The position numbers were made by a program, and so were the translations under genes. DNA of 26,789 nt from UBA668 sp038234785. Its GTDB lineage: Bacteria > Actinomycetota > Acidimicrobiia > Acidimicrobiales > Ilumatobacteraceae. The notes beneath the pieces are model-generated. The model had not been told where the DNA came from, searched no databases, and worked only from the letters and a program-made list of their open reading frames with translations. Where the stretch lies: contig JBBQTC010000059.1 of the NCBI GenBank assembly GCA_038234785.1, positions 1 through 26,789 on the forward strand, read 5' to 3'. Of the stretch, positions 15,388 through 23,397 are shown piece after piece. Position 1 is the stretch's first letter. Each line of letters opens with the position of its first letter.

Positions 15388-16860
15388 AGAGGGAAGGAAC
15401 CGGACCTCGCTGAGGAACCCGATGTTCGCGTCCCGCTCGGGATTGGTGAAGAAGAACCGGACGAACCGGATCGAAACGTTGACCTCCAGCTTCTGCCAGT
15501 GGTCGGCCTCGTCGGCGTTGGTCTCGGTGGAGATCGTCGTCCACATGTGGCCGTCGTCGCTCGTCTGGACGAGGAAGTTGTCGGCGTGGCCGATCTCGGA
15601 GAACTTCCACTTGATGAGGGCCACGGGCGTCACGTCACCGAGGTCGTACATCGTCCAACCGCTCGCCGGAGGCGTGGTGAGCGCCGTCTGCCAGACCGTG
15701 GCAGGGTCCCCGTCGAGGGGAAGCCGCGACGACTTGTCCGGCGCGTTCGACGAACGCGCGGACGACTGCACGACGTAGTGGTCGCCCTTGGTCGCCGGAG
15801 TGACCACGTCGTCGACCGTGCCGGTGGAGGACGTATGGGCCTCGGAGGCGGCGCCCGCTGCCGCGCGACGTTCGTCGACCTCGAAGCCGGGGGCGGCCAG
15901 GAAGCGGATCTCGGCGAGGTGACCGAGTTGGGGATCGAGGTTCGGGTTGCGCCACGAGAGACGGACCTGGCGGGCATCGCGCTCCAGCGTCACTCCGGTC
16001 CACTGTCCGGCAGGTGCGTCACCGGGCTGCGCGATCGTGCTCCACGAGCCGTCGGGGTTCGAGACCTCGACGGTGAACTGATCGGCTGCACCGGTCTCTG
16101 ACCACGTCCACTCGATCCTGCGCAGGGGCACCTTCTCGCCGAGATCGGCGCGCAGCCACGCCCAAGTGGGCGGCGCCCAGTCGAGCATCTGGGTGACGAA
16201 CTCGGTCGACGGGTCGCCGTCGGTGGCGTTCGCGGCCGTCAGCGAGTTGGCCGTGGACCACACCGAGGCGGGGGTGACCGGCACGAGTTCGTCGGTCGGC
16301 CCGGTCGTGCTGGGATCGGTCGTGCTGGGATCCGTCGTGCCCGTGACGGTCGTGCTGGGGGCGGTGGTGGTCGTCGTGGAGGGAATCGTGCACTCCGCAC
16401 CGTTCTTGCCGGCGGTGCCACCGGTGCCCTTGTAGTCGAGCCCGTTCTCGTCGTGCCACTGCTTGGGCAGCCAGGAACCGTGCAGCCACCGATCTGAGGA
16501 CTGCTCCTTGCCGTTCACGTGGGCCGGGACCGCCAGGTCCCAGATCACCTTGTACTTGGAGTTCGCCGGCACGACCAACGGGAAGATCGCCCGCAGTTCA
16601 TCGCTGGCATTGCTGCCCAGCAGGTCGACCTGCTTGCCCTGGTCGGAGAGTTCGCTGGCAGTGATCGTCACCGGCAACGGGCTCTCGTTGAGGGCACCGA
16701 TGCGCAGGTAGGAGTCGGTGCTGCAGAGCGTGACCAGTCCCGCCTTGTAGACCTGCGTGTCATCGCTGGTCGCGTGGGCGGCGGTCGGGAAGATCGAGAG
16801 CGTCGACGACAGGATGGCCATCGCGCCCGCAACCCATCGTGTTGAATGTCCGAGGTGCAC
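15385..16860 (-). CDS. Secreted protein with two discoidin (F5/8 type C)-like domains
   Basis: A 491-residue exported protein of unknown function. Residues 1-30 are a signal peptide (Arg9, hydrophobic core, TAAHA cleavage-like end). Residues 31-160 form an N-terminal beta-rich domain with Cys46 and Cys157. Residues 160-190 are a Thr/Ser/Asp/Pro linker. Two similar domains follow, about 197-322 and 361-491, each with DGDPxTxW/F, a DLG strand, WKF/WTW-SE-G-AD-F, a Trp-rich centre and a closing G-LxE-RFL segment, a pattern typical of carbohydrate- or lipid-binding galactose-binding-like folds. No catalytic domain is seen, so an adhesin or wall-binding role is inferred. GTG 16860 is chosen because it gives a proper signal peptide. 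The longer frame to 17133 overlaps the divergent Nudix gene. Confidence 0.75.
   Translation of the reverse strand: MHLGHSTRWVAGAMAILSSTLSIFPTAAHATSDDTQVYKAGLVTLCSTDSYLRIGALNESPLPVTITASELSDQGKQVDLLGSNASDELRAIFPLVVPANSKYKVIWDLAVPAHVNGKEQSSDRWLHGSWLPKQWHDENGLDYKGTGGTAGKNGAECTIPSTTTTTAPSTTVTGTTDPSTTDPSTTGPTDELVPVTPASVWSTANSLTAANATDGDPSTEFVTQMLDWAPPTWAWLRADLGEKVPLRRIEWTWSETGAADQFTVEVSNPDGSWSTIAQPGDAPAGQWTGVTLERDARQVRLSWRNPNLDPQLGHLAEIRFLAAPGFEVDERRAAAGAASEAHTSSTGTVDDVVTPATKGDHYVVQSSARSSNAPDKSSRLPLDGDPATVWQTALTTPPASGWTMYDLGDVTPVALIKWKFSEIGHADNFLVQTSDDGHMWTTISTETNADEADHWQKLEVNVSIRFVRFFFTNPERDANIGFLSEVRFLPS
16303..16332 (-). repeat. 15-bp tandem repeat in the Thr-rich linker
   Basis: Two identical 15-bp units (16303-16317 and 16318-16332) encode DPSTT-like repeats on the minus strand. 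Further degenerate copies follow toward 16360. Confidence 0.8.
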
Positions 16861-16865
16861 GTCGA

Positions 16866-16871
16866 CTTCTA
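16866..16871 (-). promoter_or_regulatory. Imperfect -10-like box before the discoidin gene
   Basis: On the minus strand this reads TAGAAG, 5 nt before GTG 16860. The last base is not the expected T and the spacing is short, so this is weaker than the other boxes. The divergent gap 16861-16938 also holds a small 5-bp inverted repeat (GAGAA 16897-16901 / TTCTC 16911-16915). Confidence 0.25.
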
Positions 16872-16928
16872 TCGGCGGCACAACGAGGGGGCGTGAGAGA
16901 AAGTTGATGATTCTCGGGAAACTGTCAC

Positions 16929-16934
16929 GGAGAG
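16929..16934 (+). promoter_or_regulatory. Shine-Dalgarno of the Nudix gene
   Basis: GGAGAG (about 16929-16934) lies 4 nt before GTG 16939. This is one of few clear ribosome-binding sites in the window and fixes the start. There is no TANNNT box close to the start here. Confidence 0.5.
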
Positions 16935-16938
16935 TGCT

Positions 16939-17391
16939 GTGAGTTCGGTCTACTTTCGCGCTGGAGTGGTCATCGTGGTCCGGCACCCGGATCTGACGCG
17001 CCTCATGGCCTTCGAACGAGTGGACGCTCGGGGGAGCTGGCAACTCCCTCAGGGCGGCATGCAGGACGACGAACTGCCGATCGATGCCGCGTGGCGTGAG
17101 TTGCTGGAGGAGACCGGTCTCGGACCCGACCACGTGGACGTGCTGGCCGAGTTTCCGGACTGGGTGGCCTACGAATGGCCCGATGAGGTCCGCAGGGCCA
17201 AGAACGGACGCCGCGATCGGTTGGGTCAGGTGCAGAAGTGGTTCCTGTTCAACGCCTTGTCACCCGAGGTGGTGCCCACGCCCGACGGGTCGGAGTTCGT
17301 CGACTGGAAGTGGGTCGAGCCGTCGTGGCTCGTCGATCATGTTCCTGAATGGCGCCGCGAGGCGTACGAGCGGGTGCTGCGCACGCTCTGA
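16939..17391 (+). CDS. RppH-like Nudix hydrolase
   Basis: A 150-residue cytosolic Nudix protein. The Nudix box GxxxxxExxxxxxxREUxEExGU is complete at residues 39-61 (GGMQDDELPIDAAWRELLEETGL). It is preceded by WQLPQGG, the signature of RNA pyrophosphohydrolase/Ap4A hydrolase relatives, and followed by WVAYEWP and QKWFLF, which also occur in RppH. The likely reaction is hydrolysis of a 5'-triphosphate end of RNA or of a dinucleoside polyphosphate; which of these is not decidable here. It is divergent from the discoidin gene and lies 20 bp upstream of rarA. GTG start supported by GGAGAG. Confidence 0.85.
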   Translation: MSSVYFRAGVVIVVRHPDLTRLMAFERVDARGSWQLPQGGMQDDELPIDAAWRELLEETGLGPDHVDVLAEFPDWVAYEWPDEVRRAKNGRRDRLGQVQKWFLFNALSPEVVPTPDGSEFVDWKWVEPSWLVDHVPEWRREAYERVLRTL

Positions 17392-17398
17392 CGCGGGC

Positions 17399-17404
17399 TA
17401 CCGT
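17399..17404 (+). promoter_or_regulatory. Candidate -10 box for leaderless rarA transcript
   Basis: TACCGT followed by 7 nt and then GTG 17412, in the 20-bp gap after the Nudix gene. Confidence 0.45.
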
Positions 17405-17411
17405 CGTCCGT

Positions 17412-18695
17412 GTGTCCGATCTGTTCAGCGCCGCCGCCGAGGACCGACTTCGCACCCAGGCGCCGCTGGCGGCGAGGTTGCGCCCTCGCACGCTCGACGA
17501 CGTCGTCGGCCAGGCTCACCTCGTCGGGGAGGGCAAGGCATTGCGCCGGTTGGTCGAGCAGGACCGCCTCACCAGCGCGATCTTCTGGGGTCCTCCCGGG
17601 ACCGGCAAGACCACGTTGGCGCTCGCCGTGGCCGGCAGCACGCAACGTGCGTTCGAGCAGCTGAGCGCCGTCACCGCCGGCGTCAAGGACGTGCGCGAGG
17701 TCATCGAACGTGCACGTCACCGGCTGGGTGAGCAGGGCCGGGGCACGATCTTGTTCCTGGACGAGATCCACCGATTCTCGAAGTCGCAGCAAGATGCGCT
17801 CTTGCCGGCGGTCGAGGACGGCACGCTCACCCTCATCGGCGCCACGACGGAGAATCCGTTCTTCGAGGTCAATCCGCCGCTGCGCAGCAGGAGCACGTTG
17901 TTCCGCCTCGACCCACTCGGGTACGACGACGTCGAGACCTTGATCCGGCGCGGGTTGCAGGCCGAGGGACGCGAGGCCGACGAGGATGCCGTCGCCTACC
18001 TGGCCGACCGCGCCGGTGGCGACGGGCGCCAGGTCCTCACTGCGCTCGAGGTCGCCTGCGCACTCGCCCATCCAGGTCGGGTCGAGTTGGCTCACGTGGA
18101 GGCGGCACTCGGCACGAGCGCCCTGCGATACGGCCGCGACGATCACTACGACGTCGTCAGCGCGTTCATCAAGAGCATGCGCGGCAGCGACCCCCAGGCT
18201 GCGGTCTACTACCTGGCCAGGATGCTGGAGGCCGGGGAGGACGCCCGCTTCATCGCCCGGCGGATGATCATCTTCGCCAGCGAGGACGTCGGAATGGCTG
18301 ATCCACAGGCGCTCCTCGTGGCCGTCGCCGCCTCGCAAGCGCTCGACCATGTCGGTCTCCCCGAGGCCCAACTGAACCTGAGCCAGGCGGCCATCCACCT
18401 CGCCACCGCACCGAAGAGCAATCGCGCAGCACTCGCGATCTGGAACGCACGATCCGATGTGCAGGCCGGCGCCGTCGGCGAGGTGCCCGCTCATCTGCGC
18501 GACGCGCACTATCAGGGCGCGCAGTCCCTCGGCCACGGGGTCGGCTACGACTACCCTCATGATCACCCGAACGGTTGGGTGGCGCAGCAGTATCTGCCCA
18601 CCGATCTGCTCGACAAGCGCTACTACGACCCGACGCACCACGGTGCCGAGGCGAAGGTGGCGGACCGGATGAACGAACGCACGGAGGGCTCATGA
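17412..18695 (+). CDS. rarA: Replication-associated recombination protein A (RarA/MgsA AAA+ ATPase)
   Basis: Clamp-loader-like AAA+ ATPase acting at stalled replication forks. It has 427 residues. It opens with SDLFSAAAEDRL, then LAARLRPRTLDDVVGQAHLVGEG, Walker A GPPGTGKTT (60-68), Walker B LFLDEIHRF (about 114-122), sensor GATTENPFF, then RALLSRS-like PPLRSRS, and the C-terminal tetramer domain with DDHYDVVSAFIKSMRGSDPQAAVYYLARML and EDVGMADPQAL. GTG 17412 gives the family N-terminus; the frame is open to 17349 but would overlap the Nudix gene. The stop overlaps the next start as ATGA. Followed by DUF948 and a small membrane gene, as is usual in actinobacteria. Confidence 0.96.
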   Translation: MSDLFSAAAEDRLRTQAPLAARLRPRTLDDVVGQAHLVGEGKALRRLVEQDRLTSAIFWGPPGTGKTTLALAVAGSTQRAFEQLSAVTAGVKDVREVIERARHRLGEQGRGTILFLDEIHRFSKSQQDALLPAVEDGTLTLIGATTENPFFEVNPPLRSRSTLFRLDPLGYDDVETLIRRGLQAEGREADEDAVAYLADRAGGDGRQVLTALEVACALAHPGRVELAHVEAALGTSALRYGRDDHYDVVSAFIKSMRGSDPQAAVYYLARMLEAGEDARFIARRMIIFASEDVGMADPQALLVAVAASQALDHVGLPEAQLNLSQAAIHLATAPKSNRAALAIWNARSDVQAGAVGEVPAHLRDAHYQGAQSLGHGVGYDYPHDHPNGWVAQQYLPTDLLDKRYYDPTHHGAEAKVADRMNERTEGS

Positions 18696-19081
18696 CCGCA
18701 GGCGAACTTGCAGTGCTGTTGGCCGCAGTGTTGTGCTGCATCGGCTTCGCGGCGCTGGTCGTGGTGCTGATGCGGGTGCTCGACAGCCTGCATGCGCTTC
18801 GCTCCGAGGTCGAGTCGCTGCGATCGGAGACCCGCCCACTCCTCGTCGAGCTCCGTGCGTCCACCAGCGAGGCGCGGGCGGTCGTCGAGGAGGCCAGGGA
18901 CGACCTGGACCGGTTCGATCGTGTGCTCGGCTCGGCCGAGGCAATCTCCGGAGCGGTGAGCGGCGGCAGCCGAGTCGCCCGGGCGGCGTTGTCGGCCCCG
19001 GTCATCAAGACCGTCGCCATCGGCACCGGGACATCGCGAGCCGTGAAGCGGCTTCGACGCAAGGAGAGCAAGAGCGCATGA
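18692..19081 (+). CDS. DUF948-like single-span membrane protein
   Basis: A 129-residue protein with one membrane helix at about residues 5-27 (LAVLLAAVLCCIGFAALVVVLM), then a predicted coiled coil (about 28-80, LRSEVESLRSETRPLLVELRASTSEARAVVEEARDDL), then a Gly/Ser/Ala segment and a basic tail RAVKRLRRKES. This is the DUF948 architecture, a family of unknown function that commonly follows rarA in actinobacteria. Start and stop both overlap neighbours by 4 bases (ATGA), so it is coupled to rarA and the next gene. Confidence 0.8.
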   Translation: MTAGELAVLLAAVLCCIGFAALVVVLMRVLDSLHALRSEVESLRSETRPLLVELRASTSEARAVVEEARDDLDRFDRVLGSAEAISGAVSGGSRVARAALSAPVIKTVAIGTGTSRAVKRLRRKESKSA

Positions 19082-19428
19082 TGAAGCGACTCACATGGTT
19101 CCTCGGCGGCGCCGTGGCCGGAGTGGCCGGTGTCAGTGTGGCGAAGAAGAAGGTCAAGTCCGCGGCCGTCGAGTTCGCGCCGGCCAACGTCGCCCGCAAG
19201 ACCACCGAGCGAGTGAAGGAGGCCGTGCAGGAGGGCCGCCGCGCGATGAGAGCCAAGGAAGCCGAGCTGCGGGGCCGTCTCGATGGGCGGGCGCATTCGC
19301 TGGCCGACGATCTCGACGACGGCGATGCGGTCATCGTCGACGGCATGCCGGTCGAGCCCGGCCAGGTGATCGTGCTCAAGCAGGTGCGCGACTCGCGCGA
19401 CCATCCTGGCCGCCGCTCACGGGCATGA
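19078..19428 (+). CDS. Small membrane-associated protein (DUF6167-like)
   Basis: A 116-residue protein: an N-terminal hydrophobic Gly/Ala/Val segment (residues 5-22, LTWFLGGAVAGVAGVSVA), a Lys-rich stretch AKKKVKSAA, then a long charged helical region (ARKTTERVKEAVQEGRRAMRAKEAELRGRL) and an acidic end. Position after the DUF948 gene and the general shape match the actinobacterial DUF6167 family. The function is unknown; a membrane-proximal scaffold is only a guess. Two in-frame ATGs (19078, 19081) exist; the first gives the ATGA overlap. The 3' end overlaps the glcD start by 4 bases. Confidence 0.7.
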   Translation: MMKRLTWFLGGAVAGVAGVSVAKKKVKSAAVEFAPANVARKTTERVKEAVQEGRRAMRAKEAELRGRLDGRAHSLADDLDDGDAVIVDGMPVEPGQVIVLKQVRDSRDHPGRRSRA

Positions 19429-20846
19429 CCGAGGCGCTCGCCGCCGATCTCCGCGCAGCCCTGGCCCCTGATCGAGTTCGGACCAACTCGACAGAACTGG
19501 GTCTGTACCGTCGCGATGCGTCGAACATCGAAGGAACCGCCGGCGTCGTCTGCTTTCCGCTCTCGGTCGCCGAGGTCCAGGCCGCGGTGCGGGCAGCCGT
19601 GCGTCATGGAGTGGCGTTCGTGGCGCGCGGCGCGGGTACGGGACTGGCCGGTGGCGCGACGCCGCTGGACCATGCGTTGGTGATCGCCACGACGAAGATG
19701 AATCGGGTGCTCTCGGTCGACGAGGTGAACAGGTCGGCGTGGGTCGAACCCGGCGTGTTGAACCTCGACCTCACCCGCCAGGTCACCCACCTCGGACTAC
19801 ATTTCGCTCCGGATCCGAGCAGCCAGCAGAGCTGTTCGATCGGTGGCAACGTCGCCAACAACTCCGGTGGGCCGCACTGCTTGTCCGACGGGGTGACCGC
19901 CTCGCACGTGCTCGCCCTCGAGGTGGTGCTCAGCGACGGCACGTTGGTGGAGTTGGGCGGCGATGAACTGGAGACCGTGGGACTCGACCTACGCGGTGCG
20001 TTCGTCGGCAGCGAAGGGATGTTCGGCATCGCCACCAAGGTGTGTGTTCGTCTCACCCAGAACCCACCCGCCGTCCGCACGATGCTGATGGACTTCACGT
20101 CGGTGGAGGACGGCGCCCAGACCGTCAGCGCGATCATCGCGGCCGGCATGGTGCCAGCTGCGCTCGAGATGATGGATCAACTGTGCGTGCAGGCGGTCGA
20201 GGCCTACATCCAGGCCGGTCTGCCGCTCGACGCGGCGGCCGTGCTGCTCGTGGAGGTCGCCGGATTGCCCCATGGGCTGGAGGCCGACGTCGAACGGATC
20301 GTCGCCATCGGGCGCGAGCACGGGGCGCGCACCGTGCGGATCGCGCAGGACGAGGCCGAGCGGGCGCTGTTGTGGAAGGGCCGCAAGACGGCCTTCGGTG
20401 CCATCGCCCGGATCAAGCCGAACTACTACCTGCACGACACCGTCGTGCCGCGGCGCAAGCTGCCCGAGGTGCTGCGCAAGGTGTACGAGATCACAGCTCG
20501 CCACGACCTGCTGGTCCTCAACGTGTTCCACGCAGGCGACGGCAACCTCCATCCGCTGCTGGTGTTCGACAAAGCGGAGCCCGGGGTGATGGAACGGGTC
20601 CACGCCGCAGGGGAGGAGATCGTGCGCGCGTCGGTCGAGGCCGGAGGAGTCCTCTCCGGCGAGCACGGCATCGGGTTGGAGAAGCGCGACTTCATGCCGC
20701 TGATGTTCTCCCCCGCCGACCTCGCGGCACAGGGTGCGATGCGCCGCGCCTTCGACCCGATCGGTCTCGCCAATCCGTTCAAGGTGCTGCCGAGCGCCGC
20801 TGCGTGCGGTGATGTGCAGCACGTACCCGATGGTGCGTGGGTGTGA
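19425..20846 (+). CDS. glcD: FAD-linked oxidase, glycolate oxidase GlcD-like
   Basis: A 473-residue flavoprotein of the GlcD/D-lactate dehydrogenase family, probably oxidising a 2-hydroxyacid such as glycolate or D-lactate and passing electrons to the FeS subunit. Seen: the FAD-binding PP-loop ARGAGTGLAGGATP (about 67-80), PDPSSQQSCSIGGNVANNSGGP (129-150), FVGSEGMFGIATK, and the C-terminal metal/substrate motifs HAGDGNLHP (His369) and SGEHGIGLEK (His414). ATG 19425 overlaps the preceding gene (ATGA). The frame is open back to 19095 but that part is an out-of-frame shadow. The stop overlaps the next gene as GTGA. The exact substrate cannot be read from sequence alone. Confidence 0.9.
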   Translation: MTEALAADLRAALAPDRVRTNSTELGLYRRDASNIEGTAGVVCFPLSVAEVQAAVRAAVRHGVAFVARGAGTGLAGGATPLDHALVIATTKMNRVLSVDEVNRSAWVEPGVLNLDLTRQVTHLGLHFAPDPSSQQSCSIGGNVANNSGGPHCLSDGVTASHVLALEVVLSDGTLVELGGDELETVGLDLRGAFVGSEGMFGIATKVCVRLTQNPPAVRTMLMDFTSVEDGAQTVSAIIAAGMVPAALEMMDQLCVQAVEAYIQAGLPLDAAAVLLVEVAGLPHGLEADVERIVAIGREHGARTVRIAQDEAERALLWKGRKTAFGAIARIKPNYYLHDTVVPRRKLPEVLRKVYEITARHDLLVLNVFHAGDGNLHPLLVFDKAEPGVMERVHAAGEEIVRASVEAGGVLSGEHGIGLEKRDFMPLMFSPADLAAQGAMRRAFDPIGLANPFKVLPSAAACGDVQHVPDGAWV

Positions 20847-21703
20847 TCGATCTCGCCGCGTTCGCGGCATCGGTGGGAACGGACGACCCGGTGAGCATCA
20901 GCGGATTCGGGACGCGTGGTGGAGCCGTGCCGGGTGTCCGAATGGTCCATGCGCCGAGTGGGATCGAATGGGTGCAGGCCGACGAGATGATCGTGTGCTG
21001 CGGCGCGGGGACTCCGGTCGAGGAACTGGTGGCCGAGTTGGCAACCCATGGGCAGACGGTGGTGCTGCCGGCGGGCGGCACGGTCGGCGGCGCACTTGCG
21101 GTGGGAGTGAGTGATGTGCGTCGGCTCGGCCACGGCCCGGTCCGCGACGCACTGCTGCAAGCGAAGTACGTGTCGGCGCAGGGCGAGATCGTGAAGGCCG
21201 GTGGCCCGACGGTGAAGAACGTGAGTGGCTTCGATTTGTGTCGGCTGCTCGTCGGGTCACGCGGAACGCTCGGTTTCATGGGCGAGGTGATCCTTCGATC
21301 GCGGCCGCTGCCGGCGCGCTCGCAGTGGTGCTCCCGGGATTGCACGGACCCGTTCGACGTCTTCGGTCGGCTGTACCGACCGGCGAGCGTCCTGTGGAAC
21401 GGCACCACGGTGTGGGTGCTGCTGGAGGGCCATCCCGTCGACGTCGAGGAGCAGGCCGCCCACGCTGCTCTGGTGCCGTGCGAGGGTCCACCCCGGCTGC
21501 CCACCGGCAGTCGTCGAAGCGTTGCACCCGCCGCGATCGGCACCGTCACCGGCGACTTCGTGGCGGAGGTGGGCGTCGGCGTCGTGCACCACGCCGACGC
21601 GTGGACGACGCCACCGCGTGCCGAACGTGTGCAGGCGTTGGAGGCATCGATCAAGCGCGAGTTCGACCCGACGGGCCGACTCAACCCCGGGGTCCATGTC
21701 TGA
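20843..21703 (+). CDS. glcE: FAD-binding subunit, glycolate oxidase GlcE-like
   Basis: A 286-residue protein with one FAD-binding type 4 domain: SISGFGTRGG, CCGAGTPVEELVAELATHGQ, LPAGGTVGGALAVGVS, LGHGPVRDALLQAKYVSAQGEIVKAGGPTVKNVSGFDLCRLLVGSRGTLGFM, the last being a strong GlcE signature. It lacks the C-terminal catalytic domain of GlcD and is shorter than the roughly 350-residue E. coli GlcE. GTG 20843 makes a GTGA overlap with glcD and is preferred to GTG 20837 two codons upstream. It ends 8 bases inside the next gene. It likely works with the GlcD-like and GlcF-like proteins of this window. Confidence 0.88.
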   Translation: MIDLAAFAASVGTDDPVSISGFGTRGGAVPGVRMVHAPSGIEWVQADEMIVCCGAGTPVEELVAELATHGQTVVLPAGGTVGGALAVGVSDVRRLGHGPVRDALLQAKYVSAQGEIVKAGGPTVKNVSGFDLCRLLVGSRGTLGFMGEVILRSRPLPARSQWCSRDCTDPFDVFGRLYRPASVLWNGTTVWVLLEGHPVDVEEQAAHAALVPCEGPPRLPTGSRRSVAPAAIGTVTGDFVAEVGVGVVHHADAWTTPPRAERVQALEASIKREFDPTGRLNPGVHV

Positions 21704-22520
21704 CCCTGCTGCAGAGGCGGCGGCCGTGTGGGGTCTCCCTGCTCCGGTGCTCGTCCGCACCGGGATGAACTCGCTGTACACCGCCGGTGATGACGTCGTG
21801 CTGCGGGTGGGGCAGCCGTCGTTTCCGCCTGATGCGGAGATCGCATGGATGGATCTGATGCGTCGATCGGGGATTCGCGTGCCGCGGATGGTGCGCGGCC
21901 CACTCGCTCGCGACGGGGTCGTGGTGTTCGCCCTCGAGCGGATCCATCCGTCGGGAGACGTGGACTGGGCGCAGGTGGGCGAGGTGGTCGAGCGAGTGCA
22001 CGGACTCGAGGTAGCGCTGCCGTTCTGTGGCGACTTCCCCCACTGGCAGATCGATGCCCTGTTCGACTCGGTGCAAGACCTCGTCGACCCGACGGCGGCA
22101 GCGGGTCTGCGAGCGGCGCTCGCTCGATGGCACGGATGGCGCGAGCGGGCCGCACTGGATCGCGTCGTGTGCCACGGGGATATTCATCCGGGCAACGTCA
22201 TGCCCACCGACGACGGGCCGGTGCTGATCGATTGGGATCTGCGCTGCCTCGCGCCCGCCGGCTGGGATCACGCGGCGCTGATGACCTGGACCGAACGGTG
22301 GGGTGGTGTGACGGGACTGTACGAATCGTTCGCGGCGGGCTACGGCACCTCGTTCCGCGGCGACTGGATGGCTGAGGCGTTCGCGGAGCTTCGACTGGTC
22401 GTCGCGACGCTGATGCGCATCCGCCTCGGGCGCTCCGATCCTGCCGCGGCGGCCGAGGCTGAGGGGCGCCTACGCTTCTGGCGCGGTGACCCGGATGCTC
22501 CGCTGTGGAGGGCGATGTAG
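21696..22520 (+). CDS. APH-family phosphotransferase
   Basis: A 274-residue cytosolic kinase-fold protein of the aminoglycoside/choline phosphotransferase superfamily. The catalytic loop HGDIHPGN is at 160-167 (catalytic Asp162, Asn167) and the metal-binding IDWD at 178-181 (Asp179). A shortened nucleotide-binding N-lobe shows NSLYTAGDDVVLRVG. Substrates of this superfamily range from antibiotics to metabolites and cannot be named here; there is no resistance-gene context. ATG 21696 overlaps glcE by 8 bases. Position at the end of the glcDE run suggests cotranscription. Confidence 0.82.
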   Translation: MSDPAAEAAAVWGLPAPVLVRTGMNSLYTAGDDVVLRVGQPSFPPDAEIAWMDLMRRSGIRVPRMVRGPLARDGVVVFALERIHPSGDVDWAQVGEVVERVHGLEVALPFCGDFPHWQIDALFDSVQDLVDPTAAAGLRAALARWHGWRERAALDRVVCHGDIHPGNVMPTDDGPVLIDWDLRCLAPAGWDHAALMTWTERWGGVTGLYESFAAGYGTSFRGDWMAEAFAELRLVVATLMRIRLGRSDPAAAAEAEGRLRFWRGDPDAPLWRAM

Positions 22521-22544
22521 ATGAGGGACGTTGTCGAAGTGTCG

Positions 22545-22574
22545 CCGGGGGCTCTCGTCAGTGCGAGCGCCCGG
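22545..22574. terminator. Candidate bidirectional terminator between converging genes
   Basis: In the 88-bp gap between the APH and nei stops, CCGGGGGCTC (22545-22554) can pair with GAGCGCCCGG (22565-22574) with one G-G mismatch and a 10-nt loop. GC-rich and without a T-tract. Nothing else is seen in this gap. Confidence 0.4.
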
Positions 22575-22608
22575 GCGTTGGGCGTCGACCACGTGCCACA
22601 CATCGCAC

Positions 22609-23397
22609 TCAGCGCGGCTGACAGGTTGGGCAGAAGTAGCACGCCCGGCCGCCGAGTTCCGTGATCTGGACGGGCGTAGCGCACCTCAGGCAGAGGTCGC
22701 GGTGGTACACGTAGGTGGTGTCACCGCGCCGCGGTGTGCCCGTGGGGATCGGGAACTCGCGCCGATCGATGGTGATGATCCGGTTGTCCTTGACCCCCTG
22801 ACGCAGCATCGTCGAGATCGTCGACCAGAGGTGTTCGAGTTCGGCCTCGTCGCAGTCGCGGCTCTTGCGCTCGGGGTGGATGCCGTTGACGAAAAGGGCC
22901 TCGGCACGGAACACGTTGCCCACGCCGGCGAGGACCTTCTGGTCGAGCAGTAGGGCGCCGATGGGCTGCGCACTACGGCGCATCCGGTCGAGCGCCACAG
23001 CCGGCTTGGCGTCGCGCCGAAGTGGGTCGGGACCGAGTCGCGCCACCATCGCGTCACGATCGTCGGCGGATCCGATGCTGCAGTCGGTCGGCCCGGCGAG
23101 GTCGACCGTGTGGTGCTCGGTGGCCATGCGCATGCGCACCTGACCGATCGGTGCCGGGTGGTCGGCAGCGACGCGGAACTTGCCGAACAGCCCCAGATGC
23201 ACATGACCGACGAGGCCGTTTTCCCACCAGTAGAAGAGGTGCTTGCCGTAGGGCTCGATGCGGTTCAGGACGACTCCGTCGACCATCTCGGCGTCGGCTG
23301 CGAACCGGCCCTGCGGCGACGACACCGCCACTTCGTGTCCCACGAGCAGCTTCGAGTGGTCCTTGGCGATGCGGTGGATCGTGTGGCCTTCAGGCAT
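22609..23397 (-). CDS. nei: Fpg/Nei-family DNA glycosylase-lyase (Nei1-like)
   Basis: Base-excision repair enzyme that removes oxidised bases and cuts the strand by beta/delta elimination. It has 262 residues. The N-terminus is MPEGHTIHRIA with catalytic Pro2 and Glu3. Lys52 lies in GKHLF, the helix-two-turn-helix is QKVLAGVGNVFRAEALF (about 153-169), and the zinc finger is C236-x2-C239-x16-C256-x2-C259. The PEGHTxHR start and SSPQGRFA segment match mycobacterial Nei1 more than Fpg (which starts PELPE). The first 8 bases overlap the end of the upstream MFS gene, so the two are cotranscribed. Confidence 0.93.
   Translation of the reverse strand: MPEGHTIHRIAKDHSKLLVGHEVAVSSPQGRFAADAEMVDGVVLNRIEPYGKHLFYWWENGLVGHVHLGLFGKFRVAADHPAPIGQVRMRMATEHHTVDLAGPTDCSIGSADDRDAMVARLGPDPLRRDAKPAVALDRMRRSAQPIGALLLDQKVLAGVGNVFRAEALFVNGIHPERKSRDCDEAELEHLWSTISTMLRQGVKDNRIITIDRREFPIPTGTPRRGDTTYVYHRDLCLRCATPVQITELGGRACYFCPTCQPR

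Noticed and set aside
20779..22155. 458-residue minus-strand frame opposite glcE and the APH gene
   Set aside because: Arg/Pro/Ser-rich, without domain motifs; the plus-strand genes have clear FAD-binding and HGDxHxxN motifs.
21696..22520. APH-family gene considered as an antibiotic-resistance determinant
   Set aside because: Only the superfamily fold is visible. Neighbours are metabolic, with no mobile element, so resistance is unsupported.
22531..22953. 140-residue plus-strand frame bridging the APH/nei gap
   Set aside because: Runs antisense into nei and has no family-like segment. The gap looks like a convergent spacer.
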